From contig NW_019091503.1 of assembly GCF_001949145.1 (NCBI RefSeq), positions 723,231 through 746,060 of the forward strand: 22,830 nt of DNA. Direction: 5' to 3'. Shown one piece after another: positions 8,817 to 19,082 of the stretch. The notes under the pieces are model-generated. The model was not told the DNA's origin, made no database searches, and saw nothing but the letters and a program-made list of their open reading frames with translations. A program made the position numbers and the translations under genes. Source of the DNA: Acanthaster planci (taxonomy: Eukaryota; Echinodermata; Asteroidea; Valvatida; Acanthasteridae). The first letter of the stretch is position 1; each line of letters begins with the position of its first letter.

Positions 8817-10825
8817 CTCTACTGCCAGTCTTCTTAAACAAAAAACCAATGAAAAATAAAAGTTAAGTAACTGTTACAAGAAAGCATGTCAAAGTATCCT
8901 CAGAATAATGATGCACATAGACATGTACATAGAATATACATGTAGGTAATTCTGGAAATTAGGGGCCCAAAAATATAACATCTTTCTGTCCCTGTTACAC
9001 CTGACCTTTGTTATTTGACATGGAAATATCATCGGAATTGATGTCAAACTATTACTATTTGTTTGGCAGGTAATTTGCATTAATTCATCACTCTTGGAAA
9101 TTAGAAAATGTGTTCCGAACTTATAACATTATGTGTCAGATATGATGGGGACACACAAAATTGGATCCCTAATTTCTGGAATTACCTGCATACATTCAAA
9201 TTCACAAAGAGGAGGTTTACACTTCTGCTGGTTTGTACCGAAAATAAAGTGAGCACCAACAGAGAAAAGTTGAAGTACAACCTACATGTACATGTACCGG
9301 TATGGTGCAAACTGCAAAGCATTTGACAATACGTACATGTATGTCAAATACAGTACATGGATGTGTGTGCATGTACATGTACACGTATGCATGCACAGAT
9401 GGATCACATTATTTTTCTAGCTGATTTACTTCCTCATTCTAATGTCCAACAGTTTTCTGTTATCAAAGCAAAAGACCAGAGGTTGTGTACGAATACAATA
9501 ACACAGACTACTCACAATACAAGTGAACAGAAAGTACAGTGAATTGTAGACAGCATAATGCAGCCACCTTATGCCCATGCCATTTCAGAGTCACTAGGCT
9601 TGAAAATCAAATTATGACTGAAAAAAAGCACCTCTGTAAAGTACATGTACATGTATACACACATACCGGTAGATAAGTACATGTACAAGTACACGTAACA
9701 GAAAATTAAAATATGTGTAGACTACACTGGGGTGAATATGCTGCGAATGAGCTCCAGCGGGCAAAGTTTCCAAACTAATCAAAAGATAGAAAGTATTTCT
9801 GCTGCACTGTATTTTCTTTGTATTTTTCTATGACCAGTATATTCATTCAACACTACAAAAAAATTTCTTAAATTCTCTGTAGAACAGTTGGAGTTGTACA
9901 TGCAAAATTAAAAAACAGACTTCATAATACACATGCTTTCTTTGACAGTACAAGGAGGGAAAGCCAATTTTTTGCAGAAACTTATTCCATTCCAGCAAAA
10001 TGGTTTTCAACAGACAAAAATGCCAGAAACACATAAAAATAAGAACCCCCAAAAACTTATATCAAAACTTTAATACGAGGGATAAAAGTACCAGGGTACA
10101 ATGTACTTGTACTGCTAAGAACAAATCCAAACATAACACCTTCCTTGTATTTCTCTATTTTTACATCCCTTGCTGTTGGATCTTGACTTGTTGCCTTTGG
10201 GGCTGGGTCTCCTCATTTGATACAAGTACGCTCATGCCATATCTGTCATGTCGGTACATGTACATACATGTAGGAGACCTAGTCCTAAAGTACAGGTACA
10301 TATTAGAGTGCGTGTATATGGACATACATTCTATGAACCTTTGTTCACAACTGTGCAAAGTAGTGCAAATGTTTTAAAAGCAAGTAATCTTTTTTCCCTT
10401 GTACATGTATTTTTGTAAAAAACTATGCAATACTTCAACTCAAATTAAAAACAAAACTGATCATGAAACCTGGCTGGCTGGAAGGCCTTGTAGCTGAAGC
10501 TTTTTTGTTTACAAAAGCAGTGGCCCAGTCCTCGTTTAAGTAAAAGCACTCCAACTTGGTTGCAGTTGAAAAAGCTTCCTCAGAATTCACAACCTACGTG
10601 CAGAAGTATAAAAAAAGAAATGTACAATGTACTGTTATACTTTTAAGAGTTCAAGTCCACATCAAAAGCAACCAGTTACAGTACACATTAACACTTGAGT
10701 TGATCCTCTTTTCATTTGGGTGAGATCCCTTCCTCAAAGAAGACATCACAAATTTGCTGAGAATGGTCTCTCCACACATTTTCTACTTGCAATGTGCATA
10801 TCGATTCCTCCATGCCTGTACACAC

Positions 10826-10883
10826 ACTTGTACATGTACATGTACACCTGTACATGTACACCTGTACATGTATGTACATGTAC
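10826..10883. repeat. ACATGTAC / CACCTGTACATGTA short tandem array
   Basis: Repeated GTACATGTAC words, some spaced by ACCT, form an alternating purine-pyrimidine tract. Many single and double copies of the word are scattered between about 8700 and 14690. Confidence 0.8.
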
Positions 10884-12305
10884 TAGCATGTGTATGGAAG
10901 CATGAGTCAAGTCATGCAAAAAATGGGTGAGAAAAAGGCAAAAATATTCCTTGCTTTTGGGTGACAAATTTTTAAAGAAACAATAGTTTTGTATAATAAC
11001 TGCTCTCTGTTTTTAGAAATCGTTTTAACTGAAAGAGTAAAAAATGGTAACAATATCTGAAGGAAAATACCAGTATAAACATGCTCAAAGTACATGTACC
11101 CAGATCATGTCAGCCAAATTTATGTTGCACAACTTCCTGGTTTTGTGACATTTATTCTTTACATGAAAGACCAACCATTTCAACAGCCTTCATCAACATA
11201 ATTGCCACATGCTTGTTACGGTGTACATGTACAATGTTTTGCTAAATAAACACAAGTTAAAATGGAAACAAGTTGCACACACTTCACAAACATCGATTAT
11301 CTTGTGCACAGTACATGGGTACTGACATCAAAATATGACAAGCAAAATCTGAAGTCAAAGGACTAAAATGGCTGCACACTTGGCTGCCGGTAGTTACATG
11401 TACTTGTTCACTGTACCTTTCTGAGAATTGGTTCATTAATGAAAAGGTTTAACAAGGAAATGATTTGTCCTTGTTGTCCAAGCTTTCGCATGTGAACTTA
11501 CTAAAGGGAGTACACATTTGAACACGAATGGGTCCTCATGAATGTACATCAACCACTATGCACAGCACGTTTTGGGGAATACATGTAGATGAGCAGTAAG
11601 GACCACACAAGCCACATTATACATGTCCATGTAGGTCTCCGTTCAATTTTTGCATAAAAGAAACATGCCATTAACATTTGAGCTTGGCAAAAAAAGACAA
11701 GTGAAGAAATTCAAAGTCTCAGACTAGACTGGTACCGGTGCCTTGTACATGTACTCATGATACATGTATGCAGATTTACTGGTACGTGTCCAATTAAAAC
11801 CCTGACTAATGGAGCATGACGTGTTAATTGGTGTGACCATGGACAAAATATCATGGAGTATATACATGTACATGTATTTGTACATGTTCCTTGAAGTTTT
11901 ACCATGTACATATACAAATATAAATGCAATCAACTTCCTTAATGTACCGGAATACACCTCTTTGCATGAAATACAAGTACATACATGTACATGTTCTGAT
12001 TTTAATGTCCCATTAATGACTCCTTTTGCTTTACGTGTACATGTGTACATGTGCAAAACCTGAAGCTGTTTTGAGAAAAACTTCACCATATAGACAAAAG
12101 ATAACTTGTCCAAATTGTTCAGAAACTCACAAACACGTTCAGTAGTACAGAATCACTGTGAACTCATGATCAGTATTGATACTGATAGTCAAACTCTTGA
12201 ATGTACCGGTACATGCATAATGCCTTTGCTTGACTTTCACAAACTACTGTGGCCATTATCAAAATTACACGTATATGTACAGAGCCTGGAAGAAATCTGT
12301 GCTTC

Positions 12306-12386
12306 ATATATATATATAGGGCACGTACACGGGCACGTACGTACATGTACGTAGTAAGTACATGTATACATGTACATGTATACACA
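12306..12386. repeat. (AT)n followed by GTACATGTAC-rich tract
   Basis: A 13-nt alternating AT run leads into overlapping CACGTAC, GTACATGTAC and TACATGTATAC words. The tract is nearly pure alternating purine-pyrimidine. Confidence 0.8.
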
Positions 12387-12551
12387 CAGAAACCAGAGGC
12401 TCTTTTGGGGGGGGGGCCTTAGGACTATCCCATAATCCCCTCAATATATGGTACATGTAAGCCCCAAACCTGAGTCAGATTACACATACATGTATGTACA
12501 CCTCAAATTACTGGGTAGAACTGTCTTGCCCCAGCACACTGCTAGCTATTA

Positions 12552-12584
12552 TTGGGTAACATACTGTACATGTATGTTACCCAA
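12552..12584. repeat. Perfect 13-bp inverted repeat
   Basis: TTGGGTAACATAC and GTATGTTACCCAA flank a 7-nt loop that carries the ACATGTA-type word common in this region. Confidence 0.8.
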
Positions 12585-13048
12585 CCATCCAATAGGTGTG
12601 ATATGGTTCCCTTGCCCTCTGTGTATTTGCACATGTAGAGTGACACACCTGTCAGTCAGCACTGACTATGTGGTTTTTCAGAGACAAAGCAAAGCCATTT
12701 CTCTGGAGAAAAATTCTGTGTCAACAAAAATTCTAATTTAAAACTTTGTGGCAAATCAGTATTAAGCAGTTACATGTAAGTGCAATCTTGAACCTTGTGC
12801 ACATTTTTCACAATCCATCCAGATTTGATTTGTCTTGGAATAACATCCATTCATACGACAACTAAGAAGGGAGTACAACAAATCGTGCAAGGTTCAAGAC
12901 TGCAGTTACTGTACATACGTGTACATGCAACATCAATTTTGACAAAATGCTCTATGACATCTGTAACCTGCAGCATGTCAGGCCACATTAAAAACTACTG
13001 CATGAAAAAGTGTCATTCAACACTCTTAACAGTAAAGCCACACACCCC

Positions 13049-13632
13049 AACTCTGAGACTGTCCCTTGATAATTCAGGAAAGTCCCCTTATTTGGAGACA
13101 AAATCAGTCCCCCAAAAGACAGAATGTCCCTCTAAAGGGCGGCAACCTTTTTTCAGATGAGCTTGGTGATCCTACCATTACCCTGGGGAACCTTTTAATG
13201 TCACAATGATTCTGCAGAAGAAAACTCCCAAGGCTGACATTCAAAAAACAAATTTACCGTTTGCTTGTTCTTCTAGGATTATACAAGCAGAAGTCTGCAA
13301 TAGGACACGGGCCTAAGGGTGTAAAAAAAGGCCTGCATCGAAACAATTTTTTTGAATATCAATCCTCTGCATTAATCAAGTGACATGGCACACAGTTCGT
13401 AAAAAACAACTTACTATACAGTACATAGATGTAACTTAAATCAATGAAAAATACATGTATGGGAGAAAAAACTGACAATACCAAGTGGACACAATGTAAC
13501 AAGTCTTTGCTTAAGCCTGCGCCCACTTAAGGAAAAAATGTCCCCTTTTAAAGAGACAGCACTCCAATTCAGTAGACTGATTTTGTCCCCAAATAAAAGG
13601 ATTTATCCAAATTTAAGGACAGTCTCTGCGTT
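13049..13632. repeat. Diverged foldback element
   Basis: The left arm 13049-13109 (AACTCTGAGACTGTCC to GACAAAATCAGTC) matches the reverse complement of 13575-13632. Weaker similarity continues inward, with GTCCC and CTTTAAAG blocks on both sides. The spacer is about 465 bp. The pattern suits an old foldback or MITE; there is no coding content. Confidence 0.6.
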
Positions 13633-14156
13633 GTGAATGTGCCCCTTTAAAGAGCTGCTGTGGGTAAGAGCTCCATCTACAGACATCACTAATTTGTATA
13701 TCAACCTTCAGAAAGTGATAATATGTCCTAAAATTTCACAGGTTTCAGGAAGGAAAGGGTTCATTATGCGGATACCGCTTGATACCCATGCACAAACCCT
13801 TTGCAACTAGTCTGAAAAGTTCTTCACCTGTTTTCTACATAAAAATCGGTATTTTTATGTCCCAAATGTGAACTTTTCTGGACACATTTTAGTAACACTG
13901 TATACAAGTCACTGTATTGTACATGTACATGTAAGTACTGCTGTCCACATGTGGAGCTCTTTCCGTGGGGAAAATACTGAAATTGAAATGTTTACAAGTA
14001 TGAAGAAAGTTAAATTTTTTTTCACACCAGTCTCGTACTGTTTGTGCATACATGTAGGGTAACAAGTAATGTCCATGCATCACTGCATGGAAGTTGGAAC
14101 TCTTTCTGCGGATTGTTTCACGTCAACATTTACATGTACCGGTAACATTATGTAGT

Positions 14157-14499
14157 TGTTACGCCCCAACTATAGCATCAGTCCCAACTTTAGTTGGGCC
14201 CAGCCCAACTACAGTGCTACAGTTGGGCCGGCCCAACTACAGCAGAGAGGTCCTGTGTGCATGATGTGCCCAGCAAGTGGCCAAGTCATATTCTTGACAA
14301 ATGTCATTGGTCATAGGGCTAAATAAACAGATGTGCCACATTTTAGATGAATTGTGTCAAGTGTGAGACACATTGACTTGGACAATGTTGAGACATTTCC
14401 CACAGAATTTGGTGAACAATAGTCGGGCCAGCCCAACTGCAGCACTACAGTTGGGATTTAAGCTATAGTTGGTACTTAGGCTATAGTTGGCGCGTAACA
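14157..14499. mobile_element. 343-bp MITE with clustered subterminal repeats
   Basis: The ends TGTTACGCCCCAACTATAG (14157 onward) and CTATAGTTGGCGCGTAACA (to 14499) are inverted copies. Inside each end the motif CAACTATAG or CCCAACTACAG recurs in both orientations, spaced by GGGCC-type blocks. The core (about 14250-14420) is unrelated and non-coding. Subterminal motif clusters are where DNA transposases bind. No clear target duplication was seen and the superfamily is not assigned. Confidence 0.7.
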
Positions 14500-14702
14500 T
14501 TGTGATGGACATGGATTGTTTGTCCGTGGCATGTGCCTTGGGACTGAGTGGAAATGTGACCACTTGGTTGGGGCTCAGTGACATGGGACAAAGTACAAAA
14601 GGGACATCTGTAATCATTTCACATAGGCTGAATTATAGGGGGACATGCAATGCCGCACCCTACAACTTAGTAACGAGTACATGTACATGTACAAAAAATG
14701 CT

Positions 14703-14781
14703 AAAAACGCGGGTAGGGCCTAGGCCCGTGCCGTGATAGTACTACTATCACGGCACGGGCCTAGGCCCTCCCCGCGTTTTT
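14703..14781. repeat. 79-nt near-perfect palindrome
   Basis: Two 39-nt arms meet at one unpaired base (14742) with a single mismatch (14714 against 14770). Each arm also contains the self-palindrome GGGCCTAGGCCC. The GC-rich stem is followed by a long T run. Confidence 0.9.
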
Positions 14782-15081
14782 TTTTTTTTTTCGTGTACGA
14801 CCACATACGACTCTATACTACTGTTCAACATACCGATTTTTACACCTACCTGTTTAATAGTTTATGATGATAGCATTCTGATTACATTTACAAACTTAGA
14901 AACACCGAGCACGCCAAGAAGAATTTGGTCCAAATTTGTTCACTCCCGGAAGTACCGAGCCGATCAATGCTTATTGCTTATATTTCCTTGAAAATATTGG
15001 ATTGAGCCAACTGAGGGCGCTCTTGAAGATCAGAGCAGTACATCGTGCGCACTGTACTGTGGGCCTACTAGGCGCCCAAAA

Positions 15082-16110
15082 ACAGTGCAAAATCAGACCG
15101 AAATAGCGCCGTCTGTTGAAGAGATTGGCCTCCATTTTTTCATTAGAAATTCAAGATTATGGCCAGAAGGTCACATTTCGTTTCAATTTTATGGGGGTTA
15201 GCCACGTGATTTTATTTATTTATTTTTTTTTTTTTGATTTTGTCTTATTTGCCTTTCCGCAAAGATACCCCAAAAATAGTAGTAAAACTATGCCCTCAGT
15301 TCTGAATTGACCGCCCGCCTCTCTCTAAAGTAGGCCCGCAAATTGGGGCTTTTTGTAAAGGAAATCACCGAACTGCAAATTAGGTCTACCAGTCTCAAAT
15401 TCGAGATTTATAGAAATATTTCTATGATCCCTCCTGATTATGGCATGTCTCACTGTAAAAACCCCGTGGGATCACAAAATATTAAAGATTTTGCGCGCAC
15501 AAATACAACGATTTGGTGGAATGCTCCTAGCTGTGGTCCCTCTCGCGCGGGCTCTCATAGTATTACGGAAGTGTACAAGGACCACTTGCAAAAAAAAAAT
15601 TATCTCGGTGGGCGGCGAGTTACTATCTCCGTGGGGGGTAAGATAGTAACTCGAAAAAATTGTTTTGCAAGTGAACTTTATTAACTCTCATCAACATTTT
15701 GACACTTTAGGTCTGTTGCACGTATACGTATCCGAAACGGGCTTCTGTGGCTAAGACTACCTCCCTTACCGGCGCATCCCTGCGCATTTCCAATGGACTG
15801 GAACAGCTAAATCTAGCTCAAGAAAACAGAATCGGATAAACGAAAGCAGTGCAAAATGGGAAAAAATAGCGTCCCTGGTGACAGTCAGGAAGAGGTCCAC
15901 CTTTAGTGTTTACTGAGAGTGATCTTATGAACCTTATATAGGAGGATTCTCTTTTGAAGTTAAACCATGAGTGTAAACCATATTAATTTCAAAAAGTAAA
16001 CTCTCCTCCCTCCAAAAACCTCTAAAATAGTGGTAAAACTGCGTTTAGGTTCAGATCTGCAAAGTAGCTCTCCTCTATGCCGAATAGGCCCACAGGTTAC
16101 AGGTTTTTGG
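15082..16110. repeat. Pair of degenerate direct repeats about 765 bp apart
   Basis: CAGTGCAAAAT followed by AAATAGCG occurs at 15083 and 15847. Later blocks (AGTGGTAAAACTG-like and TAGGCCC-CAAG-like) follow in the same order, at about 15280-15345 and 16030-16100. The copies are strongly diverged, so limits are approximate and function unknown. Confidence 0.45.
15584..15672. repeat. Nested inverted repeat, about 89 bp
   Basis: Outer arms ACTTGCAAAA (15584-15593) and TTTTGCAAGT (15663-15672) enclose perfect inner arms CGAGTTACTATCT (15616-15628) and AGATAGTAACTCG (15641-15653) with a 12-nt loop. It resembles a very small foldback element. Confidence 0.65.
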
Positions 16111-16692
16111 GAAACACACTGACCCAAGTTGACAAGTCCCACACGTTTGAGTTAGACGAGAAGTTCCACAATAATCGATCTCAATTATTCCATCTCTTAA
16201 AATTAACTCCAAATAACTCTTAGGAACACAAGGGAGATCTCTCTAAAAGAGGAGCCATATAAAGAAGAGCTCTTTCTCGAGCTGCCCTATATAAGGCTCC
16301 TTGGCAAGGTGGAACTTTGATTTCTTCCTCATTCCTACGTTAGAAAATACATTTCTTTTATATGTCTACCTCATGCGAGGAGAGAAATTATCGCCAAAGT
16401 TTAGTGCTTGAAGAAAACAAAACCTAAGGACAAAATCTTGGTGAACAGTTGGGCTGGTCGTCCGGTGAACCTCGACACTGTCACTTTTATCTGTTATCAT
16501 TAATTTTGTAAACAGAATATAACTAATTTAAAAATCAGTACAAGCCACGGTATACGAAAGTTTTCAGGACAACCTACAAGACACAAAACGGACACCAAAC
16601 ATTCATTTTTATCTGATTCAGCAATTAAAGGTGAACCGGATAAAAATGGGATTTTTACTTTCGCATGGAGAGGATTAATGCTTGGAAGGCTC

Positions 16693-17103
16693 CTAAATTC
16701 CTAAGAACTGGTATGGAAGTAAACTAGCGGCGATATCAAGTTCATAGGAGATGAAACAGATGAATACAAGTCTTAAGTCTGCCAAGTCGACCGACGCTCC
16801 CCCAGGAGATGCTAACATGCTCTGAAGGATGTCTGGAGTAATGGGCTCCTCCCTGATGTAGGGGGAGGCATTTGACCTTTTAAAGCCTTGGAGAGCAATC
16901 TTTGCCACAGGACTATCGGCTGGCGAAGGTAAGCTAGCCGATGAATGGACACATTTCACGGATGCAGTGGCGGCGTTGGTGATGGACTTATGCTGCAAAG
17001 TCGCAATATGAATGATGTGTATTGAAAAATGAGGGCTGACCGGAAATGTAGAGAAAATGGCCATAGATGCAGTGGCGTATTTTACTAGTGGTGGTGGGCA
17101 CAA
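16693..17103 (-). pseudogene. Tyrosine recombinase fragment (XerD-like, Crypton/DIRS-type)
   Basis: The 136-residue open frame has an N-terminal SAM-like core-binding domain (residues about 15-115): FPVSP, then TNAATASVKCVHS, SPADSPVAK, LQGFKRS, EEPITPDILQ and LADLRLVFICFISY. This order is characteristic of the recombinases of animal tyrosine-recombinase transposons. After FISY (residue 120) the expected segment with the first catalytic Arg is absent and similarity ends; no His-x-x-Arg or Tyr motif follows. The first 11 residues are encoded by the end of the adjacent MITE. It is a relic, not a host gene. Family assignment is from motif memory, without a search. Confidence 0.6.
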
Positions 17104-17268
17104 GAAGGCCCCAGCATCTGGGGGGCACCAGCTTTCAGTGATGTGGTTTTTTGGGGCAAGCTTTTGTTAGCCGCGTTCAGTATCCATTCATCCATTTTTT
17201 TGTTTTAGTGGGGCACTGGGAAATTGTGGGGGCACGTGCTCACCCCAGCCCCCTCGACTACGCCACTG
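17070..17268. mobile_element. 199-bp hAT-like MITE with CAGTGGCGTA ends
   Basis: Perfect 10-bp terminal inverted repeats, CAGTGGCGTA (17070-17079) and TACGCCACTG (17259-17268), enclose G-rich and C-rich subterminal blocks. CAG-starting ends of this form are typical of hAT-type MITEs. The flanking octamers CATAGATG and CTTTGATA agree at 5 of 8 positions once both are read on the plus strand against the inverted order, so an 8-bp target duplication is possible but not shown. It lies at the 5' edge of the recombinase relic. Confidence 0.65.
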
Positions 17269-19021
17269 CTTTGATAATGCCCAATGTTCCCAGCATCTCC
17301 CAGATGCTAAGTTCACCTCTTGGTCGTCGTGGGAGCTTTGGCCGACATCATCATGAATGGAAGGTTGATCGAAGCACCTAGAAGCCTCAATGCTGGGTCT
17401 TGGAGGGAAACCACCACTCAGCGCCAAATTTCAGTCAAAAAAACAAAAACACGGAAAACTGCAAAGCAGCACTCTTGACAAGAGACTTCCAAGAGACTGC
17501 CAATGATCAGTGCGGCGAAATGCGCAGGCAGCTTGATGAAAACCTGGCAATTTGTACTATCGATTTATTCAACACTGTCAAAAAAAGAAAAATGACAGTA
17601 AAGTACTGCGGCACTTTTCGTCTCAGAGTATAGCAAGAATAGTACAAATAATCAACAATGGCATAAAAAGGGTATAGCAGAATCTTAAGACACAAACAAG
17701 ACGTAGGCCTACGAGGAAATGGGACCGAATCGGTATCGAACACCTACGGTGTCTACGAAGCAACCCCCCTTCCGCATGTGGGGGAAACATGCGTGCATCC
17801 CGGGCTTCCGGCTTGGGTTCACTCCGGACTGTTTCGGCGTAAGGAGGATTAATACGGGATTGGGTGGTGAATCTGGTGTAGTACTAGGTTCAACGGCTTG
17901 ACCGAAGCTCTTTATGTAAGGGTATAACTACCATGGAAAGGCTACGTAACCAAGTATGTGTAATCTACTATACGGTGTAATTCACTTGCACCTGTCGTGC
18001 GAAAACAAAAAGAAATTCTACCTCTTTTGGAGTGGTTTTATGCTGACGAACTCTTTTTGAAAGTGATTTTTTCACTCATTTACATTAAGAGAGGAATCCA
18101 CCCCAGCCTTTTGCCTGATATCGCCACAGTATTTTTTTCAAGAGTCTTCAAGAGTTTTCATAGTAACTCTTTTCAGTCACTTTGACACCAATTTTGCGAA
18201 AATTGAACCGTTCTTGCACAGCGTTCCGCCCAAGGCCGTGAGATGGGTCCAAACCCGGCTCTCTCAGGGTTAAGCTTTGGAAATGAGTGGTACGTGACTA
18301 TAATTAGGGTTTTTTTCACAAATTGCACACGAAATTTCTCTTGAAGAACTTGAATATTCAAATTCGTGTGATGACACGACAAACATTTTTTAACGGCTGG
18401 AAAATGTGTTTTAACAAAAGAATGGATCAGCCTGGGTTCATAAGTAATTTCTGAAAATGTTCACATTGATTGGCTTTGAATATCAGTACTTTTAAAAAAT
18501 CAGTAACGCCATCACAACGTCATAATTTTATGTATATTTTGGAGCACAAACTATTGGTTGTTATTAATTATATTATACCTGAACACGGTTTGTTTGACTA
18601 CAATTGGAATAGACCATGGGACATGCACCTTGGCGGTTTCATCACTTTTTCTCAAACTTACAAGTACTTTACTGACTTGAAAGTAATGCTGTGCTGCCAT
18701 GAGCAATGAAAAATTCATAACTCATCGGGAAATGCCAAACAAAGATTTTTTTACCCGAATGGTTCCTCTTTGTAAAAGTTCAAGGGGTTGACTGGAGCCT
18801 GTCACCGTGCCCTTCAACCTCACGTATCTCGTTCATTGCTTTATAGAAAAAAATGAATAGAGCTGGCACACCGAATATGAGGAAATACGAGGCACACGAA
18901 ACGTCTATTTATGTACGCAACGGCCTACTGGATTGTAAGAGAAACTTACTACGGTACTTTGAGAAACATCTTATGATCACAGGTGCTTACAACAGAAGGT
19001 GTAATCACCATAACGACTAAC
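17269..19021. other. Intergenic region upstream of gene B
   Basis: The minus-strand open frame 17188-17427 continues upstream of the MITE and may be more of the recombinase relic, but it has no domain I recognise. The plus-strand frame at 18470-18709 looks non-coding. The gene B promoter should lie at the right end; no core element could be assigned. Confidence 0.4.
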
Positions 19022-19082
19022 ATGGCATTGATTGACTTTATTACATTATTGTCAGTGCTTTTTGTATCAGGAGTGAATGGAG
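19022..19082 (+). CDS. Gene B exon 1: signal peptide
   Basis: The 61-nt exon starts ATGGCATTG and encodes 20 residues beginning MALIDFITLL and ending FVSGVNG, a clear hydrophobic leader with small residues before the expected cleavage. It ends in phase 1 at a GTAAG donor and joins to the Ig exon to give VNG-VDLEITSF. Length and phase equal gene A exon 1, but the bases agree only weakly. Confidence 0.65.

Larger units (their letters stand above)
8817..13048. other. Intergenic region rich in ACATGTAC
   Basis: This lies between the two divergent genes, so it should contain the gene A promoter, but no clear TATA box or initiator can be assigned. Short open frames are artefacts of the ACATGTAC repeats. 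A 10-nt G run lies at 12407-12416. Confidence 0.5.
14782..16692. other. Intergenic region with small repeats only
   Basis: The degenerate direct repeats and the nested inverted repeat listed separately are the only structures. An imperfect inverted repeat at about 16249-16300 contains CATATAAAG and CTATATAAGG words that could act as TATA boxes, but no gene is seen next to it. Confidence 0.4.

Noticed and set aside
10000-10377. Frames with many Tyr/Met/His/Val residues (also 11724-12113, 12448-12741)
   Set aside because: Their composition comes from translated ACATGTAC repeats; no domain or splice context.
15343-15684. 113-residue plus-strand frame
   Set aside because: It runs through a diverged repeat and the nested inverted repeat, has no recognisable domain and looks like chance.
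16249-16300. CTATATAAGG as a promoter
   Set aside because: It sits in an imperfect inverted repeat and has no gene close downstream on either strand, so a promoter call is unsupported.
17805-17840. GGGTTCACTCC resembling a tRNA T-arm
   Set aside because: No acceptor stem, D-arm or anticodon arm can be built around it.
18470-18709. 79-residue frame upstream of gene B
   Set aside because: No start context, no homology recognised and AT-rich composition like the surrounding DNA.
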